From the NCBI GenBank assembly GCA_964250225.1, contig CAXUEY010000002.1, forward strand, positions 1-64,000: a DNA stretch of 64,000 nt, written 5' to 3'. The notes below the pieces were generated by a model. It was not told where the DNA came from. It saw only the letters and a program-made list of their open reading frames with translations, and did not search any database. A program made the position numbers and the translations under genes. Shown in pieces: positions 50,070 through 59,265 of the stretch. Source of the DNA: Paraktedonobacter sp964250225 (GTDB lineage: Bacteria; Chloroflexota; Ktedonobacteria; Ktedonobacterales; Ktedonobacteraceae). The number at the start of each line of letters is the position of its first letter. Within the stretch, counting starts at the first letter, position 1.

Positions 50070-51281
50070 CTATGCCTGGACCCCCTGGAACGCTCTCCCC
50101 ATGCCTCGACCCAACCATACGCCCAGAAGCGCTACCGGCAGGACAAGACAGAGCGAGACGAGCAGCGTGGTGATACCGCCTGAGACTGCAACATGACCGC
50201 TCAGATGGAGATAGGGAAACGCCGATATAACCAGCGGCGAGAAAAAGCCAATCCCCGTACTGAGCAGAAAGAATGGGAGAGCAACCAGCATCAATGCGCG
50301 TGTAAGGGTAGCCCCTGACCACTTTTTCTTGCGTCCGTACCAGGCAACCAGATCCATCACCAGCGCGATCAGCACAAGCAGGGCGGGTAGTGGCTGGGTG
50401 ATGATGTGCGCGGCCTTCGTCATCGGGGTATTTGGCAGCAGGCTGAAATGTTCGACCTGCACCGCGTAAGCCATGCCTGCGGGTACAAAATACTCAGCTA
50501 TCTCAAGGGTGCCGATAAAGGCGAGGGCTACGCTGGTAGCTGCCCAGCGCCAGGGGATGGTGGTGATAGCGGCAATACAGCCCAGCATTGCCAGGACACT
50601 GAACATAATCGAGTAGAGGCTGATATGAACGGAAGCGATGTGCAGCAACAATCCATAGGCAGGATCAGCCATGCCCATCATGAGGCTCGTGAAATTCCCC
50701 AGGGCAATGGCAGCTCCGAGGAAACCCAGCGTTGCCGCAAGAGGCGCAGCTTGCTTGCGTGCCAGATAAGCCGCCGAAAGCAGCAGAAATACGCCGCCCA
50801 GAGTCAGGATCAGGCTTCCCCCAAAGATCATCAGGTGGAACGGTGCCCACAGGCTAACATCGAGACCATGCAACGAGTGCCAGTAGTTATCCAGAGGGAA
50901 GGCCACAGCCGCGCTGAGCGCGCCAAAACCCGCCACATACGCCCCAAATGGGCCATGAAATGCACCAGCGAAAGAAGTACTTCTGGCGCGCACCACCGCG
51001 TTATGTCTGGCCCAGCTAGTCTCGACCAGCACGATAATCAACGCGGTCAAACCAGCGAGCGCGATCCCGGAGAGGATCATATCATGCGAACTGGTAAACG
51101 TGCGGTCGCGCCCCACCATGCCGTGCCACTTGATATCCCAGGCACTGCCTATCGTAAAGGTAATGCCAGCCAGCATAATACAGAAACCACTCACCAGACG
51201 CAATCTCCACAGTAATTGCAGCGTTTTTACCGCTGTCTGTGGCCTGGCTGTTGCTACGACAGCACTCACGGCACTACTCAT
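50070..51281 (-). CDS. Polytopic membrane protein, unknown function
   Basis: A 403-residue protein with about ten spans; start ATG 51281 (AAGGAG 9 nt upstream; the frame runs on to 51371 without a site). Seen: several histidines at membrane edges (GSAWDIKWHGMVGRDRTFTSSHDMILSG; FPLDNYWHSLHGLDVSLWAPFHLMIFGG; LLHIASVHISLYS), as in metal- or heme-binding membrane proteins. I do not recognise the family. It is translationally coupled to the YtkA-like protein and the two probably form one complex. Confidence 0.68.
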   Translation of the reverse strand: MSSAVSAVVATARPQTAVKTLQLLWRLRLVSGFCIMLAGITFTIGSAWDIKWHGMVGRDRTFTSSHDMILSGIALAGLTALIIVLVETSWARHNAVVRARSTSFAGAFHGPFGAYVAGFGALSAAVAFPLDNYWHSLHGLDVSLWAPFHLMIFGGSLILTLGGVFLLLSAAYLARKQAAPLAATLGFLGAAIALGNFTSLMMGMADPAYGLLLHIASVHISLYSIMFSVLAMLGCIAAITTIPWRWAATSVALAFIGTLEIAEYFVPAGMAYAVQVEHFSLLPNTPMTKAAHIITQPLPALLVLIALVMDLVAWYGRKKKWSGATLTRALMLVALPFFLLSTGIGFFSPLVISAFPYLHLSGHVAVSGGITTLLVSLCLVLPVALLGVWLGRGMGRAFQGVQA

Positions 51282-51588
51282 TAGAGGACTCCTTCGCAAC
51301 AATACTTTCCTTGCTTCAAGCGCATACATTTTAGAGGAAAAATGTCTTTCTACTATAAAGACGAACAACAAGGCCAGAACTAACTACACGATCATCATCT
51401 TACCACTACTTTTTCACGCCCCCTGGAAAATCTCTACACTTCACAGTATACTGTGTGAGGTTGTTGCTTACTCTGTCTGTAAACACAACAGGCAGCATCT
51501 TTGGGGATTCTGCTATTTTCCCCGAAAGATGTTTATATATCTATTTGATTGTGTAGAGTATTCATACCCGGTAATCAGGAAAAAGAAT
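51282..51588. other. Divergent intergenic region with a perfect palindrome
   Basis: 307 bp without a supported gene (the kinase-like frame is open through it, but the kinase fold and ribosome site begin at 51589). It contains the 14-bp palindrome CACAGTATACTGTG at 51442-51455, listed separately. Confidence 0.45.
51442..51455. promoter_or_regulatory. Perfect 14-bp palindrome in a divergent promoter region
   Basis: CACAGTATACTGTG lies 134 bp before the pseudokinase ATG and about 160 bp before the divergent membrane-protein ATG. A dimeric regulator could act on either gene. No link to a given protein can be made. Confidence 0.42.
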
Positions 51589-53367
51589 ATGCAGTATGAA
51601 ACCCTTTTGGCTGGAGCGTATCAGGTCGAGAAGACGCTGGATCGCTCCACATATAGCGTGCTCTGCGCAGGGAAACAAATCGTGGGTGGTCAGGCTGTGA
51701 GGCTGAGGTTCTGGCTCACAGCGCACGTCACCTCGCCAGAAGAACAGCAGCGCATTCGAGTGGAGGTCACAGCCATCCAGGAGATTGAGCATCCTTATCT
51801 CCTGCCCATCCTGGAGGTGCGCGCAACTGAACAGGGCGTGCTCCTGGTCAGTGCGTCGGCCCAGGATGGCTCGCTCAATGCCTATTTGAGCCAGCACGTT
51901 CTCAAGCCACTCCCTCTGACCGAAGCATTGAGGATCGTCAATCAGGTGGGGCAGGCATTGCAGGTATTGCACGAGCACGGTATTATGCATGGCAATCTTA
52001 CACCGCTAGCGATTTTCTTTGCACAGCCGGACCACATCTGCCTCGGTGAATTTCATCTGTATAGCATCCAGAAAAGCATCCAGGGCTACCAGCCACTGCT
52101 CGACGAGAATATCCCGCGCTGCTGGTACATGGCCCCTGAACAATTTGCGGGCCAGCTCGATACACGCACGGATCAGTACGCGCTGGGCTGCCTGGCCTAT
52201 GTCTTGCTCACCGGACGCGTGCCCTTCGCGGGGTCTGCACGCGCCACGTTACTGCAAAAACATCAACACGAGCGGCCACGTCCACTGAGCGTGCTCAATG
52301 CGGAGGTACCCACGCAGATTGAAGCAGCGGTACTCAAGGCGCTGGCCAAAACGCCGGAAGAACGCTATACCAGCGTGCTGGCCTTCCTGGACGCACTAAG
52401 GATTCCGACGGAAATAGCGCAGACACCTGAGGTGATCCAGGCAGAGCCTACCACAGAGTCAAACTCGCCGGTTGAGAGAGAGGCGCATGGAGTCGCGATT
52501 CCGCTAGTTACTGCACAGGTTGAGGAAAGCGGGGCGGAAGTCTCGAAGCCAGAAGCAGACGCAGCACCGAGTACACCGGCAGATAAGCAGTTAGAACCAG
52601 TTGCAGTCCAGACCTTTGCCGAGATGGAAACGCTGAAACAGCCCGCGCTTGATGCTGCTTCTGAACAGAGGAGCATGGATCTCGCTGAGAGTGAGACGCT
52701 ACCACAACCAGCCTTGCTACCAGCCATTGCGCTCGCACCGATTGCGCGCACCCCCTCGAAAGTTCCCAGGCCACCTGCGGCACGCATATCCAGGGGCCAG
52801 GGAATGACTGTGCTCGCGCCGATGATCGCGCTGGTGCTAGTGATTGTGCTGGTGCTTAGCGGCTGGCTTATGCTGGGAGGACACACCCCATTGTCGCAAC
52901 CCGGCGGAGGCACGACACCAGGCGCTACCCAGAGAACATCAGCCACAACCACCTCTACACGCAATTTGCAGCCTACGGCGACAGCAACAGTCAACGTCAT
53001 TGGCCTGCACTATCCCACACCCACTGCTCGGCCTACCGCGCCGCCGACCCCACCCAAGTCAGCGCCAACACCCACGCCTGCTCCATCTGCTGGGATAGTC
53101 GCGCCATTGCTGAACTGTATACAGCCAGATCCGGTGAATGGAGGCTTCCTGGCAAACTTTGGCTACACGAACGGTGGGAATGCGACAGTGAATATCCCTG
53201 TTGGCATGAATAACTTGCTCACCTCATCGAACGGTTCCCAGCCGACCTCATTTGCACCTGGCACACAAAACGATGCCTTTCAGATCCATTTCGGCGCGCA
53301 CCGTTTTGTGAGCTGGCTTCTCAATGGGAGTTTGGTGACAGCGACCAGTAATAGTCCACGATGTTAA
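51589..53367 (+). CDS. Membrane-anchored pseudokinase (Ser/Thr kinase-like) with extracytoplasmic domain
   Basis: A 592-residue protein from ATG 51589 (AGGA 9 nt upstream). Seen: a kinase-like fold at about 8-265, yet the ATP lysine motif reads AVRLRFW, the catalytic loop HRDxKxxN reads HGNLTPLAI (134-142) and DFG reads GEF (153-155); the later APEQF (182-186) and DQYALGCLAY motifs are kept. Then a Glu/Pro-rich linker, one span (407-429), a Thr/Pro stalk and a C-terminal outside domain with two cysteines. It should bind rather than phosphorylate. The next gene, 76 bp on, is a sensor kinase, so a signalling-scaffold role is possible. Confidence 0.8.
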   Translation: MQYETLLAGAYQVEKTLDRSTYSVLCAGKQIVGGQAVRLRFWLTAHVTSPEEQQRIRVEVTAIQEIEHPYLLPILEVRATEQGVLLVSASAQDGSLNAYLSQHVLKPLPLTEALRIVNQVGQALQVLHEHGIMHGNLTPLAIFFAQPDHICLGEFHLYSIQKSIQGYQPLLDENIPRCWYMAPEQFAGQLDTRTDQYALGCLAYVLLTGRVPFAGSARATLLQKHQHERPRPLSVLNAEVPTQIEAAVLKALAKTPEERYTSVLAFLDALRIPTEIAQTPEVIQAEPTTESNSPVEREAHGVAIPLVTAQVEESGAEVSKPEADAAPSTPADKQLEPVAVQTFAEMETLKQPALDAASEQRSMDLAESETLPQPALLPAIALAPIARTPSKVPRPPAARISRGQGMTVLAPMIALVLVIVLVLSGWLMLGGHTPLSQPGGGTTPGATQRTSATTTSTRNLQPTATATVNVIGLHYPTPTARPTAPPTPPKSAPTPTPAPSAGIVAPLLNCIQPDPVNGGFLANFGYTNGGNATVNIPVGMNNLLTSSNGSQPTSFAPGTQNDAFQIHFGAHRFVSWLLNGSLVTATSNSPRC

Positions 53368-53443
53368 TGTGAGGGGGATAAGCAGATATGATATACTAAT
53401 GCCAACCATAGCCGTCCTCAATCTAGTGGGAAAGTAGTGCATT

Positions 53444-54961
53444 ATGAAACGCTTGATTCAACCATTTCGTGGGTTGCGAGGCAAACTCACGCTTTCATAT
53501 ATGCTGACCTCTGTGCTGGCCTTTCTGCTGGTTGAAATGCTGGTCCTGGGCGGCGGGCTGCTTTTTTTCACGACCCATATCCAGAGCATTCTGCTAAACA
53601 ATCTGAGCACACAAGCTTCACAAGCCGCTCCTTACCTGGCCAAAGCCGCACGCGATCCAGAACCGTTGGCCACCTGGCTGCAAATCACCGTTGGAAATCC
53701 GGGCAATCAAAACTCCTTTCAACCAAAAACCATTTTTCTGGCCGTCACAGATACGCGAGGAGTGATTATTGCTTCAGTCGGCTCGCGGCCACCTGCCGTA
53801 CACACTTCCCTTGTACCAGCGCTCAGCGGGCAGGATGGCACCCAATTGCTGGCCGTACTCAACGATAGCAAAGGCGCTACCAGCGTTTCTAGCCAGGAGA
53901 GCACCCAGACGCTGGTGGAAATAGTGCCCATCATTGGCAAAGATAAGCATACCCAGGGTGCGCTGGTAATGAAATTTGTCCAGCCAGATATCCAGGTGAT
54001 CTTTTCAAGCTTCTTCAAATTTGTGCTCTTCAGCGCAGTTGCGGTAACGGCCTTGACGGCTATCATCGGCGCGATCTTCGGCTACTTGATTGCACGCGGG
54101 CTGACGCGCCGCTTCAACAGACTATCAGCCGCAGCGGAGCGCTGGAGTCGCGGCGATTTCTCGACACCTGCGCGGGATACGGCGCGCGACGAGTTAGGGC
54201 AGATGGCGCGTCAGCTCAATCACATGGCCGAAGAGTTGCAGAATCTGTTGCAAACGCGCCAGCAGCTCGCCACACTGGAGGAGCGCAACCGCCTGGCACG
54301 CGACCTGCACGACAGCGTCAAGCAGCAGGTCTTTGCGATCTCGATGCAGATCGGTGCCATCAAGCACCTGCTCCGACGCGACACCGACGCCACTGAAACG
54401 CGTTTGCACAAAACCGAGAAACTCGTCCAGCAGGCCCAACAGGAGCTGACCTCGCTGATCCGCGAACTGCGCCCGGTAGCCCTGGATGGCAAGGGACTGA
54501 TCGCGGCCCTGCGCGAACTGATCCCCCAGTGGTCGCAGCAGACCGATATCGTCGCCAATCTGCGCGTTGAGGGCGCCCAGACGCTGCCACTCACCGTCGA
54601 AGAAGCGCTCTTCCGTGTGGTCCAGGAGGCGCTTTCTAACGCGGCCCGTCATAGTAAAGCCACGCTGGTGCAGCTCACCCTGACTCTGGCTGATGAGCTA
54701 GTGACCCTTACTATCCATGATAACGGGCAGGGCTGCGATCCCGTGCACCTGGAACACCGGGGAGTTGGTCTTCTTTCTATGCAAGAGCGTATGCAAGCGC
54801 TTGGAGGAGATATGCGCTTAGAGAGCGCTCCAGGCAATGGCACGCGGGTTGTCGCGTGCTGCACGCGCCTGGGGATTAGTAGCGAGAAACCGCTCGCTGA
54901 AACGCAGGTCGAGAAAGAACTCAGTGCGCTCACAATTCAGAAAAGTCGGCCTCAGAAATAA
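53444..54961 (+). CDS. NarL-type sensor histidine kinase
   Basis: A 505-residue membrane sensor. Seen: span 1 (about 17-43), an extracytoplasmic sensor region (44-188), span 2 (190-217), HAMP (218-270), HisKA_3 dimer helix with phospho-acceptor His289 in ARDLHDSVKQQ, and a HATPase domain with N box VVQEALSNAARHSKA, G1 IHDNGQGCD and G2 HRGVGLLSMQERMQALGG. It autophosphorylates and passes phosphate to the regulator encoded 89 bp downstream. Signal unknown. Confidence 0.95.
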   Translation: MKRLIQPFRGLRGKLTLSYMLTSVLAFLLVEMLVLGGGLLFFTTHIQSILLNNLSTQASQAAPYLAKAARDPEPLATWLQITVGNPGNQNSFQPKTIFLAVTDTRGVIIASVGSRPPAVHTSLVPALSGQDGTQLLAVLNDSKGATSVSSQESTQTLVEIVPIIGKDKHTQGALVMKFVQPDIQVIFSSFFKFVLFSAVAVTALTAIIGAIFGYLIARGLTRRFNRLSAAAERWSRGDFSTPARDTARDELGQMARQLNHMAEELQNLLQTRQQLATLEERNRLARDLHDSVKQQVFAISMQIGAIKHLLRRDTDATETRLHKTEKLVQQAQQELTSLIRELRPVALDGKGLIAALRELIPQWSQQTDIVANLRVEGAQTLPLTVEEALFRVVQEALSNAARHSKATLVQLTLTLADELVTLTIHDNGQGCDPVHLEHRGVGLLSMQERMQALGGDMRLESAPGNGTRVVACCTRLGISSEKPLAETQVEKELSALTIQKSRPQK

Positions 54962-55050
54962 CTGCGCCAGCCTGCTATAGCACAGAAGAAAGCATACAAT
55001 TGTTGTCACACGCTGTAAAAGCCCATATTTCTCACGGAGGATAGCGCATC

Positions 55051-55710
55051 GTGAGCGAAACAATCTCAATACTGATTACTGACGACCACGCCCTGGTGCG
55101 CCAGGGGATACGCGACTTTCTGGAGTTGCAGCCAGACCTGACTGTTGTTGGAGAAGCCGACTCCGGCGAGGCTGCGGCGCGTCTGGCCGGGGAACTCGCG
55201 CCCGATGTTGTTCTCATGGATCTGGTCATGCCCGGCATCGGTGGGGTGGAGGCGACGCGCCAGGTCAAGCAGGCTAGCCCGCGCTCCCAGGTCATCGTGC
55301 TCACATCCTATCACGAAGACGAATATATCTTCCCGGCGTTACGCGCGGGCGCGCTCTCGTATGTTCTGAAGGATATTGGCCCGGAAGAGCTGGCCGAGAC
55401 CATCCGCAAGGCTGCGCGTGGCGAATCGATCCTGCATCCCCGCGTGGCTGCGCGCGTGGTGCAGGAAGTGCGCGGGGCCAGAAATAGCACGCCTAATCTT
55501 TTCACCGACCTGAGTGAGCGCGAACTCGACGTGCTGCGCCTCATTGCCGATGGTCTTTCTAATGCCGAAATCGCGCGCAAGCTGATTATCAGCGAGAAGA
55601 CTGTCAAAGGGCATGTCAGCAATATCCTGGGCAAGCTGCATATGCTGGATCGCACGCAGGCAGCCGTCTTCGCCTGGCAGCAAGGGCTGGTCATGCGCCG
55701 CGATCCATAA
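55051..55710 (+). CDS. NarL/FixJ-family response regulator
   Basis: A 219-residue DNA-binding regulator, GTG start with GGAGG 10 nt upstream. Seen: receiver domain 1-125 with acidic pocket DD (11-12), phospho-acceptor Asp57 in VVLMDLVMPG, conserved Thr/Ser in VLTSYHEDEY and Lys in YVLKDIGPEE; then a LuxR-type helix-turn-helix (about 150-215: LTDLSERELDVLRLIADGLSNAEIARKLIISEKTVKGHVSNILGKL). Cognate partner of the preceding kinase. Confidence 0.96.
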   Translation: MSETISILITDDHALVRQGIRDFLELQPDLTVVGEADSGEAAARLAGELAPDVVLMDLVMPGIGGVEATRQVKQASPRSQVIVLTSYHEDEYIFPALRAGALSYVLKDIGPEELAETIRKAARGESILHPRVAARVVQEVRGARNSTPNLFTDLSERELDVLRLIADGLSNAEIARKLIISEKTVKGHVSNILGKLHMLDRTQAAVFAWQQGLVMRRDP

Positions 55711-55806
55711 TCACATCATTCACCAGATGCATTTGAGATCTTCCCGGCATGAAATGCACGCAAGATGCGCATCACGAGATTATCAACTGGCTATAGAGCG
55801 CTCAGG

Positions 55807-56880
55807 TTAATCCTGAGATGAGGCAACGGCTTGCTGCTCATTCTCATCATGCTCGTCATCGCCATCGTTGGAAGAGTGGTGCTCGGAATGGATCATCGCC
55901 AGCACATTCTCCTCGTCCTCGTTCTGCGCGTGATATCCTTCTGGGGCTTCGTCAATTTGCCAGACACAGCCATTGAGGATCATATAGCGCCACTCCAGGT
56001 TCGGACTATTATTAAAGTCAGCGGGCGTGGCCGTCTTCAAAAGGTCCAGTACATCGTCCGGGACCGGATCTGCCAGTTGCAGTTCGCCTGCCAGAATGCG
56101 CTCTATATACGTGACCAGCATCCGCTGAGGATCGTTCCGATACAGAATGTGCTGCATGTTGCGCAAATTGTGCAGAGCCTGCTCATGACTCTCAGGGCTT
56201 TGCAAATCGCGTAGAATGTGAAAGCGTAGCGCGGCGAAAAAACTATATTGGACCAAACCACTACAGACAAAACGTATAACGTGCGCCTGCGGATCACTTT
56301 TGGCGTCCCATTTCTTGAAAAGAGTCGCCAGTGCATCAGCGGCCTCGGCCACCTGCGGAACCTTGCTCAGGTGACGCTTAGCAATGCGTTCACCATAGAG
56401 AGCAGCCAGTTCCCAGACGACTTTATGATCGTAGAGGCCATGAATTTGATCCATAGCGATGCCGCGCACGTGCCGCAAATACCCAATCCCGTGAATATCT
56501 TCGGGATCATGCAGATCGTGACGGCTCTTTTCATAAGGACTCTCCCTATACCAATCCAGCTTTGGCCGTTTAATGCCTACCGTAAATTCCTTGAACGGCA
56601 TCACTTCATTGCGCCAACTGGCAATAATCACGCCTTTGGTTTTGGCCTCGATCAAAAATGTGTTTTCCAGGCCATTGGATGGATCGTTCACCATGTAGAC
56701 GAGGGAGGAATGGCTCCATTTGCTGTTAGTGGCAACACGGATCAAATGGGCAAATACTTCGGTATGGCTGTGATTCACACGCAACAATACGTCCGAGATG
56801 TGCAAGCGCGGGCCGTCTTCCCCCTGCTGCATAAAATACGTGAGTGGATCGTGTGAAACCAGCGTCGCACGATAGGACAT
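55807..56880 (-). CDS. Permuted papain-like (YiiX/NlpC-P60-type) hydrolase
   Basis: A 357-residue protein from ATG 56880 (AAAGGAAG 7 nt upstream). Seen: the circularly permuted papain pattern, with His57 in SKWSHSSLVY, Glu78 in LIEAKTKGVIIASW and the nucleophile-like Cys206 in FVCSGLVQYSFF; an acidic, His-rich disordered tail ends the protein. YiiX-type enzymes hydrolyse amide or ester bonds in peptides or lipids. No signal peptide. It starts 57 bp after the WD40-kinase stop on the same strand, probably one transcript, so it may be a kinase-linked effector. Confidence 0.75.
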   Translation of the reverse strand: MSYRATLVSHDPLTYFMQQGEDGPRLHISDVLLRVNHSHTEVFAHLIRVATNSKWSHSSLVYMVNDPSNGLENTFLIEAKTKGVIIASWRNEVMPFKEFTVGIKRPKLDWYRESPYEKSRHDLHDPEDIHGIGYLRHVRGIAMDQIHGLYDHKVVWELAALYGERIAKRHLSKVPQVAEAADALATLFKKWDAKSDPQAHVIRFVCSGLVQYSFFAALRFHILRDLQSPESHEQALHNLRNMQHILYRNDPQRMLVTYIERILAGELQLADPVPDDVLDLLKTATPADFNNSPNLEWRYMILNGCVWQIDEAPEGYHAQNEDEENVLAMIHSEHHSSNDGDDEHDENEQQAVASSQD

Positions 56881-56936
56881 CTGTCTTCTTCCTTTCAGAT
56901 GAGCGGCTTTATTTCTGCATACGCCGCTCTCCATCA

Positions 56937-59099
56937 TTATATCGCCTGCCAGATGCGCGCGGTATGATCGCCGCTCGCTGAGGCGACCTGCTGGCCATCA
57001 GGCGACCAGGAAAGCGCCCAGACGATATCGGTATGGCCGGTATAGGTGTAGAGATGCTGAGCATCGGAGGCACGCCAGATCTGGGCAGTATGGTCTTTGC
57101 TGGCGGTGGCGATCAGCTGGCCGTTGTGCGACCATTCGATATCCTCAATGTGATCACTATGGCCGCTGTACGTTCTGAGCACATTGCCTGTGCTGGGCTG
57201 CCAGATCTGCACGACGCCACTATCACCGCCGAATGCGATGGTGCTCCCATCGCGTGACCAGGCCACCGCGCGTACATTTGTGTTAGCGGCATAGCGATAA
57301 AGCGGTGTGGCGTTCGTAGCATCCCAAATCTGCACGGTTCCATCAAAACTGCCAGAGGCAATCGAACGGCCATCGGGCGACCAGGCGACAGCCCAGACCT
57401 TATCAGTGTGTCCAGAAAATGTCAGCAGATGAGTGCCTGTGGTCGCGCTCCACACCTGGGCGGTGCCATCCTGGCTGCCGGAGACAATGCGCTGACCGTC
57501 AGATGACCAGGCCAGGCTGAACACGGACAACGCGTGGCCCGTATAGCTCGTCACCAGAGCATTCGTTGTCGCGTCCCACACCTGGATAGTTGGATCGCTG
57601 CCCGCAGAGGCAATATAACGTCCATCGGGCGACCAGGCCAGGTTATACCCCTGCCCACTCTCCTGATGGGTCAGGTTGGTGCCCCCAGTCGAGGCATTCC
57701 AGACCGCTACTGTCTTATCCCAACTACATGTGGCCAGCGTCTGCCCACCGGTGGGTGACCAGGCGACACCGATCACCTGGTCACTGTGCCCGGTATAGAC
57801 AAGTTGCGTCGTGCCGATAACCGGGGTTGGCGATTGTTGCGGGCCTGGGGTTGCGGTTCGCGTTGGCGACTGTTGTGTGCTGGGGGTTGCGGTTCGCGTG
57901 GAGGTTTGCGTATTCCCTGAGGATGTGGCGGGAGCCCGCCCCAAAAGTGACGCGAGTTCGCCAGAGAAGAGCAGGGCGGCTACACCACCAACCACGATAG
58001 CGCCTCCGCCGAGTCCCAGCAGAAAAGCACGCCGTGCCACGGTCCGCCTTGCCGCATCTGGCACGCTCTGCGGCGGGGGAAATGTAGGGGTATGCTGTAT
58101 CTGTTGACCATCAGCCACTGGCCCTCCGACCAGGGCTGGCGGAGTATTATATGGGAATTGACCGGGCGCCTGCATCGACGCTGGCGGAGCGTTATACGGG
58201 AACTGACCAGGGGGCGCCTGCATCGGCACAGGCGCAACTGGCAGCGGGGTCACTGGCAGCGTAGGCTCACGCGTGGAGAGCTGGTTGCAGGCCTGTTCCA
58301 GAGCATTGGCAAACGCCTGGATCGAGAAAAAACGCTGCGCGGGATCTTTCGCCAGAGCCACGCGCAGGGCCTCATCAACATCAGGTGACACGCCGGGGAT
58401 CGCGCCACTGATTAGCGGCGGTGATGCGTGGAGATGTTGCCCGCTGACAGCAGCCAGACTCCCCTGAAATGGTCGCTCGCCACTCAACCACTCATAAGCC
58501 ACCACCGCCAGAGCATACTGGTCGCTCGCCTTCTGAGGCTTGCCCTCAAACTGCTCCGGCGCCATGTAAGCCACGGTCCCTGCCACATTGTGCATCTGTT
58601 GCGCGCTCTGCGTCTGGGTCACCATCGCAACAATCGCAATCCCAAAGTCGCTGAGCAGCACCTCATCGCGTCCCCCCAGCAGCATATTTTCTGGTTTGAT
58701 ATCACAGTGAATGACATCCTGGTTGTGCGCGTACTGCAAGGCACCAGCGATCTGCTTGACCAGTTTTGCCACATGGACCGGGTGCAGGCGTGTATTGCGT
58801 GGATAGCGCTGCCGTAGCGTGCCATTGACAGCATATTCCATGACCAGAAACGGAGTCTCACCCTGCATTCCAAAGTCCAACACACGAATAATATTGGGAT
58901 GAGCCAGGCTAGCAATGGTGCGCGCTTCGCGCAAAAAAGCCGCCATCTCACTCTCATTTAGAGCAGCCTGGACGATTTTTATCGCAGCGCTGGTGTGCAG
59001 AAACACATGCTCGCCCAGGTATACCTCAGCCATGCCACCCTTCCCCAGGCGCTGGATAAGCCGGTAGTTGCCCAATTGCTGGCCTTGATAATCCATCAT
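56937..59099 (-). CDS. Membrane Ser/Thr protein kinase with WD40 propeller
   Basis: A 720-residue PknB-type kinase (ATG 59099, or 59096). Seen: kinase domain about 11-270 with Lys41 (AAIKIV), catalytic HCDIKPEN (Asp133), DFG (151-153) and APEQF; so catalytically complete. A Pro/Gln linker with tandem APxGQFPYNxPPA units, one span (358-380), a Thr/Pro stalk with a duplicated TATPxxQQSPT unit (a 36-bp tandem repeat near 57831-57902), then seven WD40 repeats (about 435-720: VAWSPDG, GHTD, W-D pairs). The propeller is on the outer side and may sense ligands or partners. Confidence 0.95.
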   Translation of the reverse strand: MMDYQGQQLGNYRLIQRLGKGGMAEVYLGEHVFLHTSAAIKIVQAALNESEMAAFLREARTIASLAHPNIIRVLDFGMQGETPFLVMEYAVNGTLRQRYPRNTRLHPVHVAKLVKQIAGALQYAHNQDVIHCDIKPENMLLGGRDEVLLSDFGIAIVAMVTQTQSAQQMHNVAGTVAYMAPEQFEGKPQKASDQYALAVVAYEWLSGERPFQGSLAAVSGQHLHASPPLISGAIPGVSPDVDEALRVALAKDPAQRFFSIQAFANALEQACNQLSTREPTLPVTPLPVAPVPMQAPPGQFPYNAPPASMQAPGQFPYNTPPALVGGPVADGQQIQHTPTFPPPQSVPDAARRTVARRAFLLGLGGGAIVVGGVAALLFSGELASLLGRAPATSSGNTQTSTRTATPSTQQSPTRTATPGPQQSPTPVIGTTQLVYTGHSDQVIGVAWSPTGGQTLATCSWDKTVAVWNASTGGTNLTHQESGQGYNLAWSPDGRYIASAGSDPTIQVWDATTNALVTSYTGHALSVFSLAWSSDGQRIVSGSQDGTAQVWSATTGTHLLTFSGHTDKVWAVAWSPDGRSIASGSFDGTVQIWDATNATPLYRYAANTNVRAVAWSRDGSTIAFGGDSGVVQIWQPSTGNVLRTYSGHSDHIEDIEWSHNGQLIATASKDHTAQIWRASDAQHLYTYTGHTDIVWALSWSPDGQQVASASGDHTARIWQAI

Positions 59100-59265
59100 A
59101 GGGAATTACGCTCCTCAAACTATGTACATAATGTATTTATCAATTTATGCTCTTGCAGATAAATATACGCTACTCTGCCCTTCCAGACAAGAGGCTATCT
59201 CTGCGCTTGTGCATTGCCTGGCAATCATCCATAATGCAAAAGAATAGAGAGAGGGAGTATTTTTT

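Noticed and set aside
55801..55817. CTCAGG-ttaat-CCTGAG hairpin as a terminator
   Set aside because: Short stem overlapping the stop and last codons of the papain-like gene, no T-run; may be chance.
57831..57902. 36-bp tandem repeat as a satellite or variable repeat
   Set aside because: It lies inside the kinase gene and encodes a duplicated Thr/Pro/Gln stalk segment; no independent function is needed.
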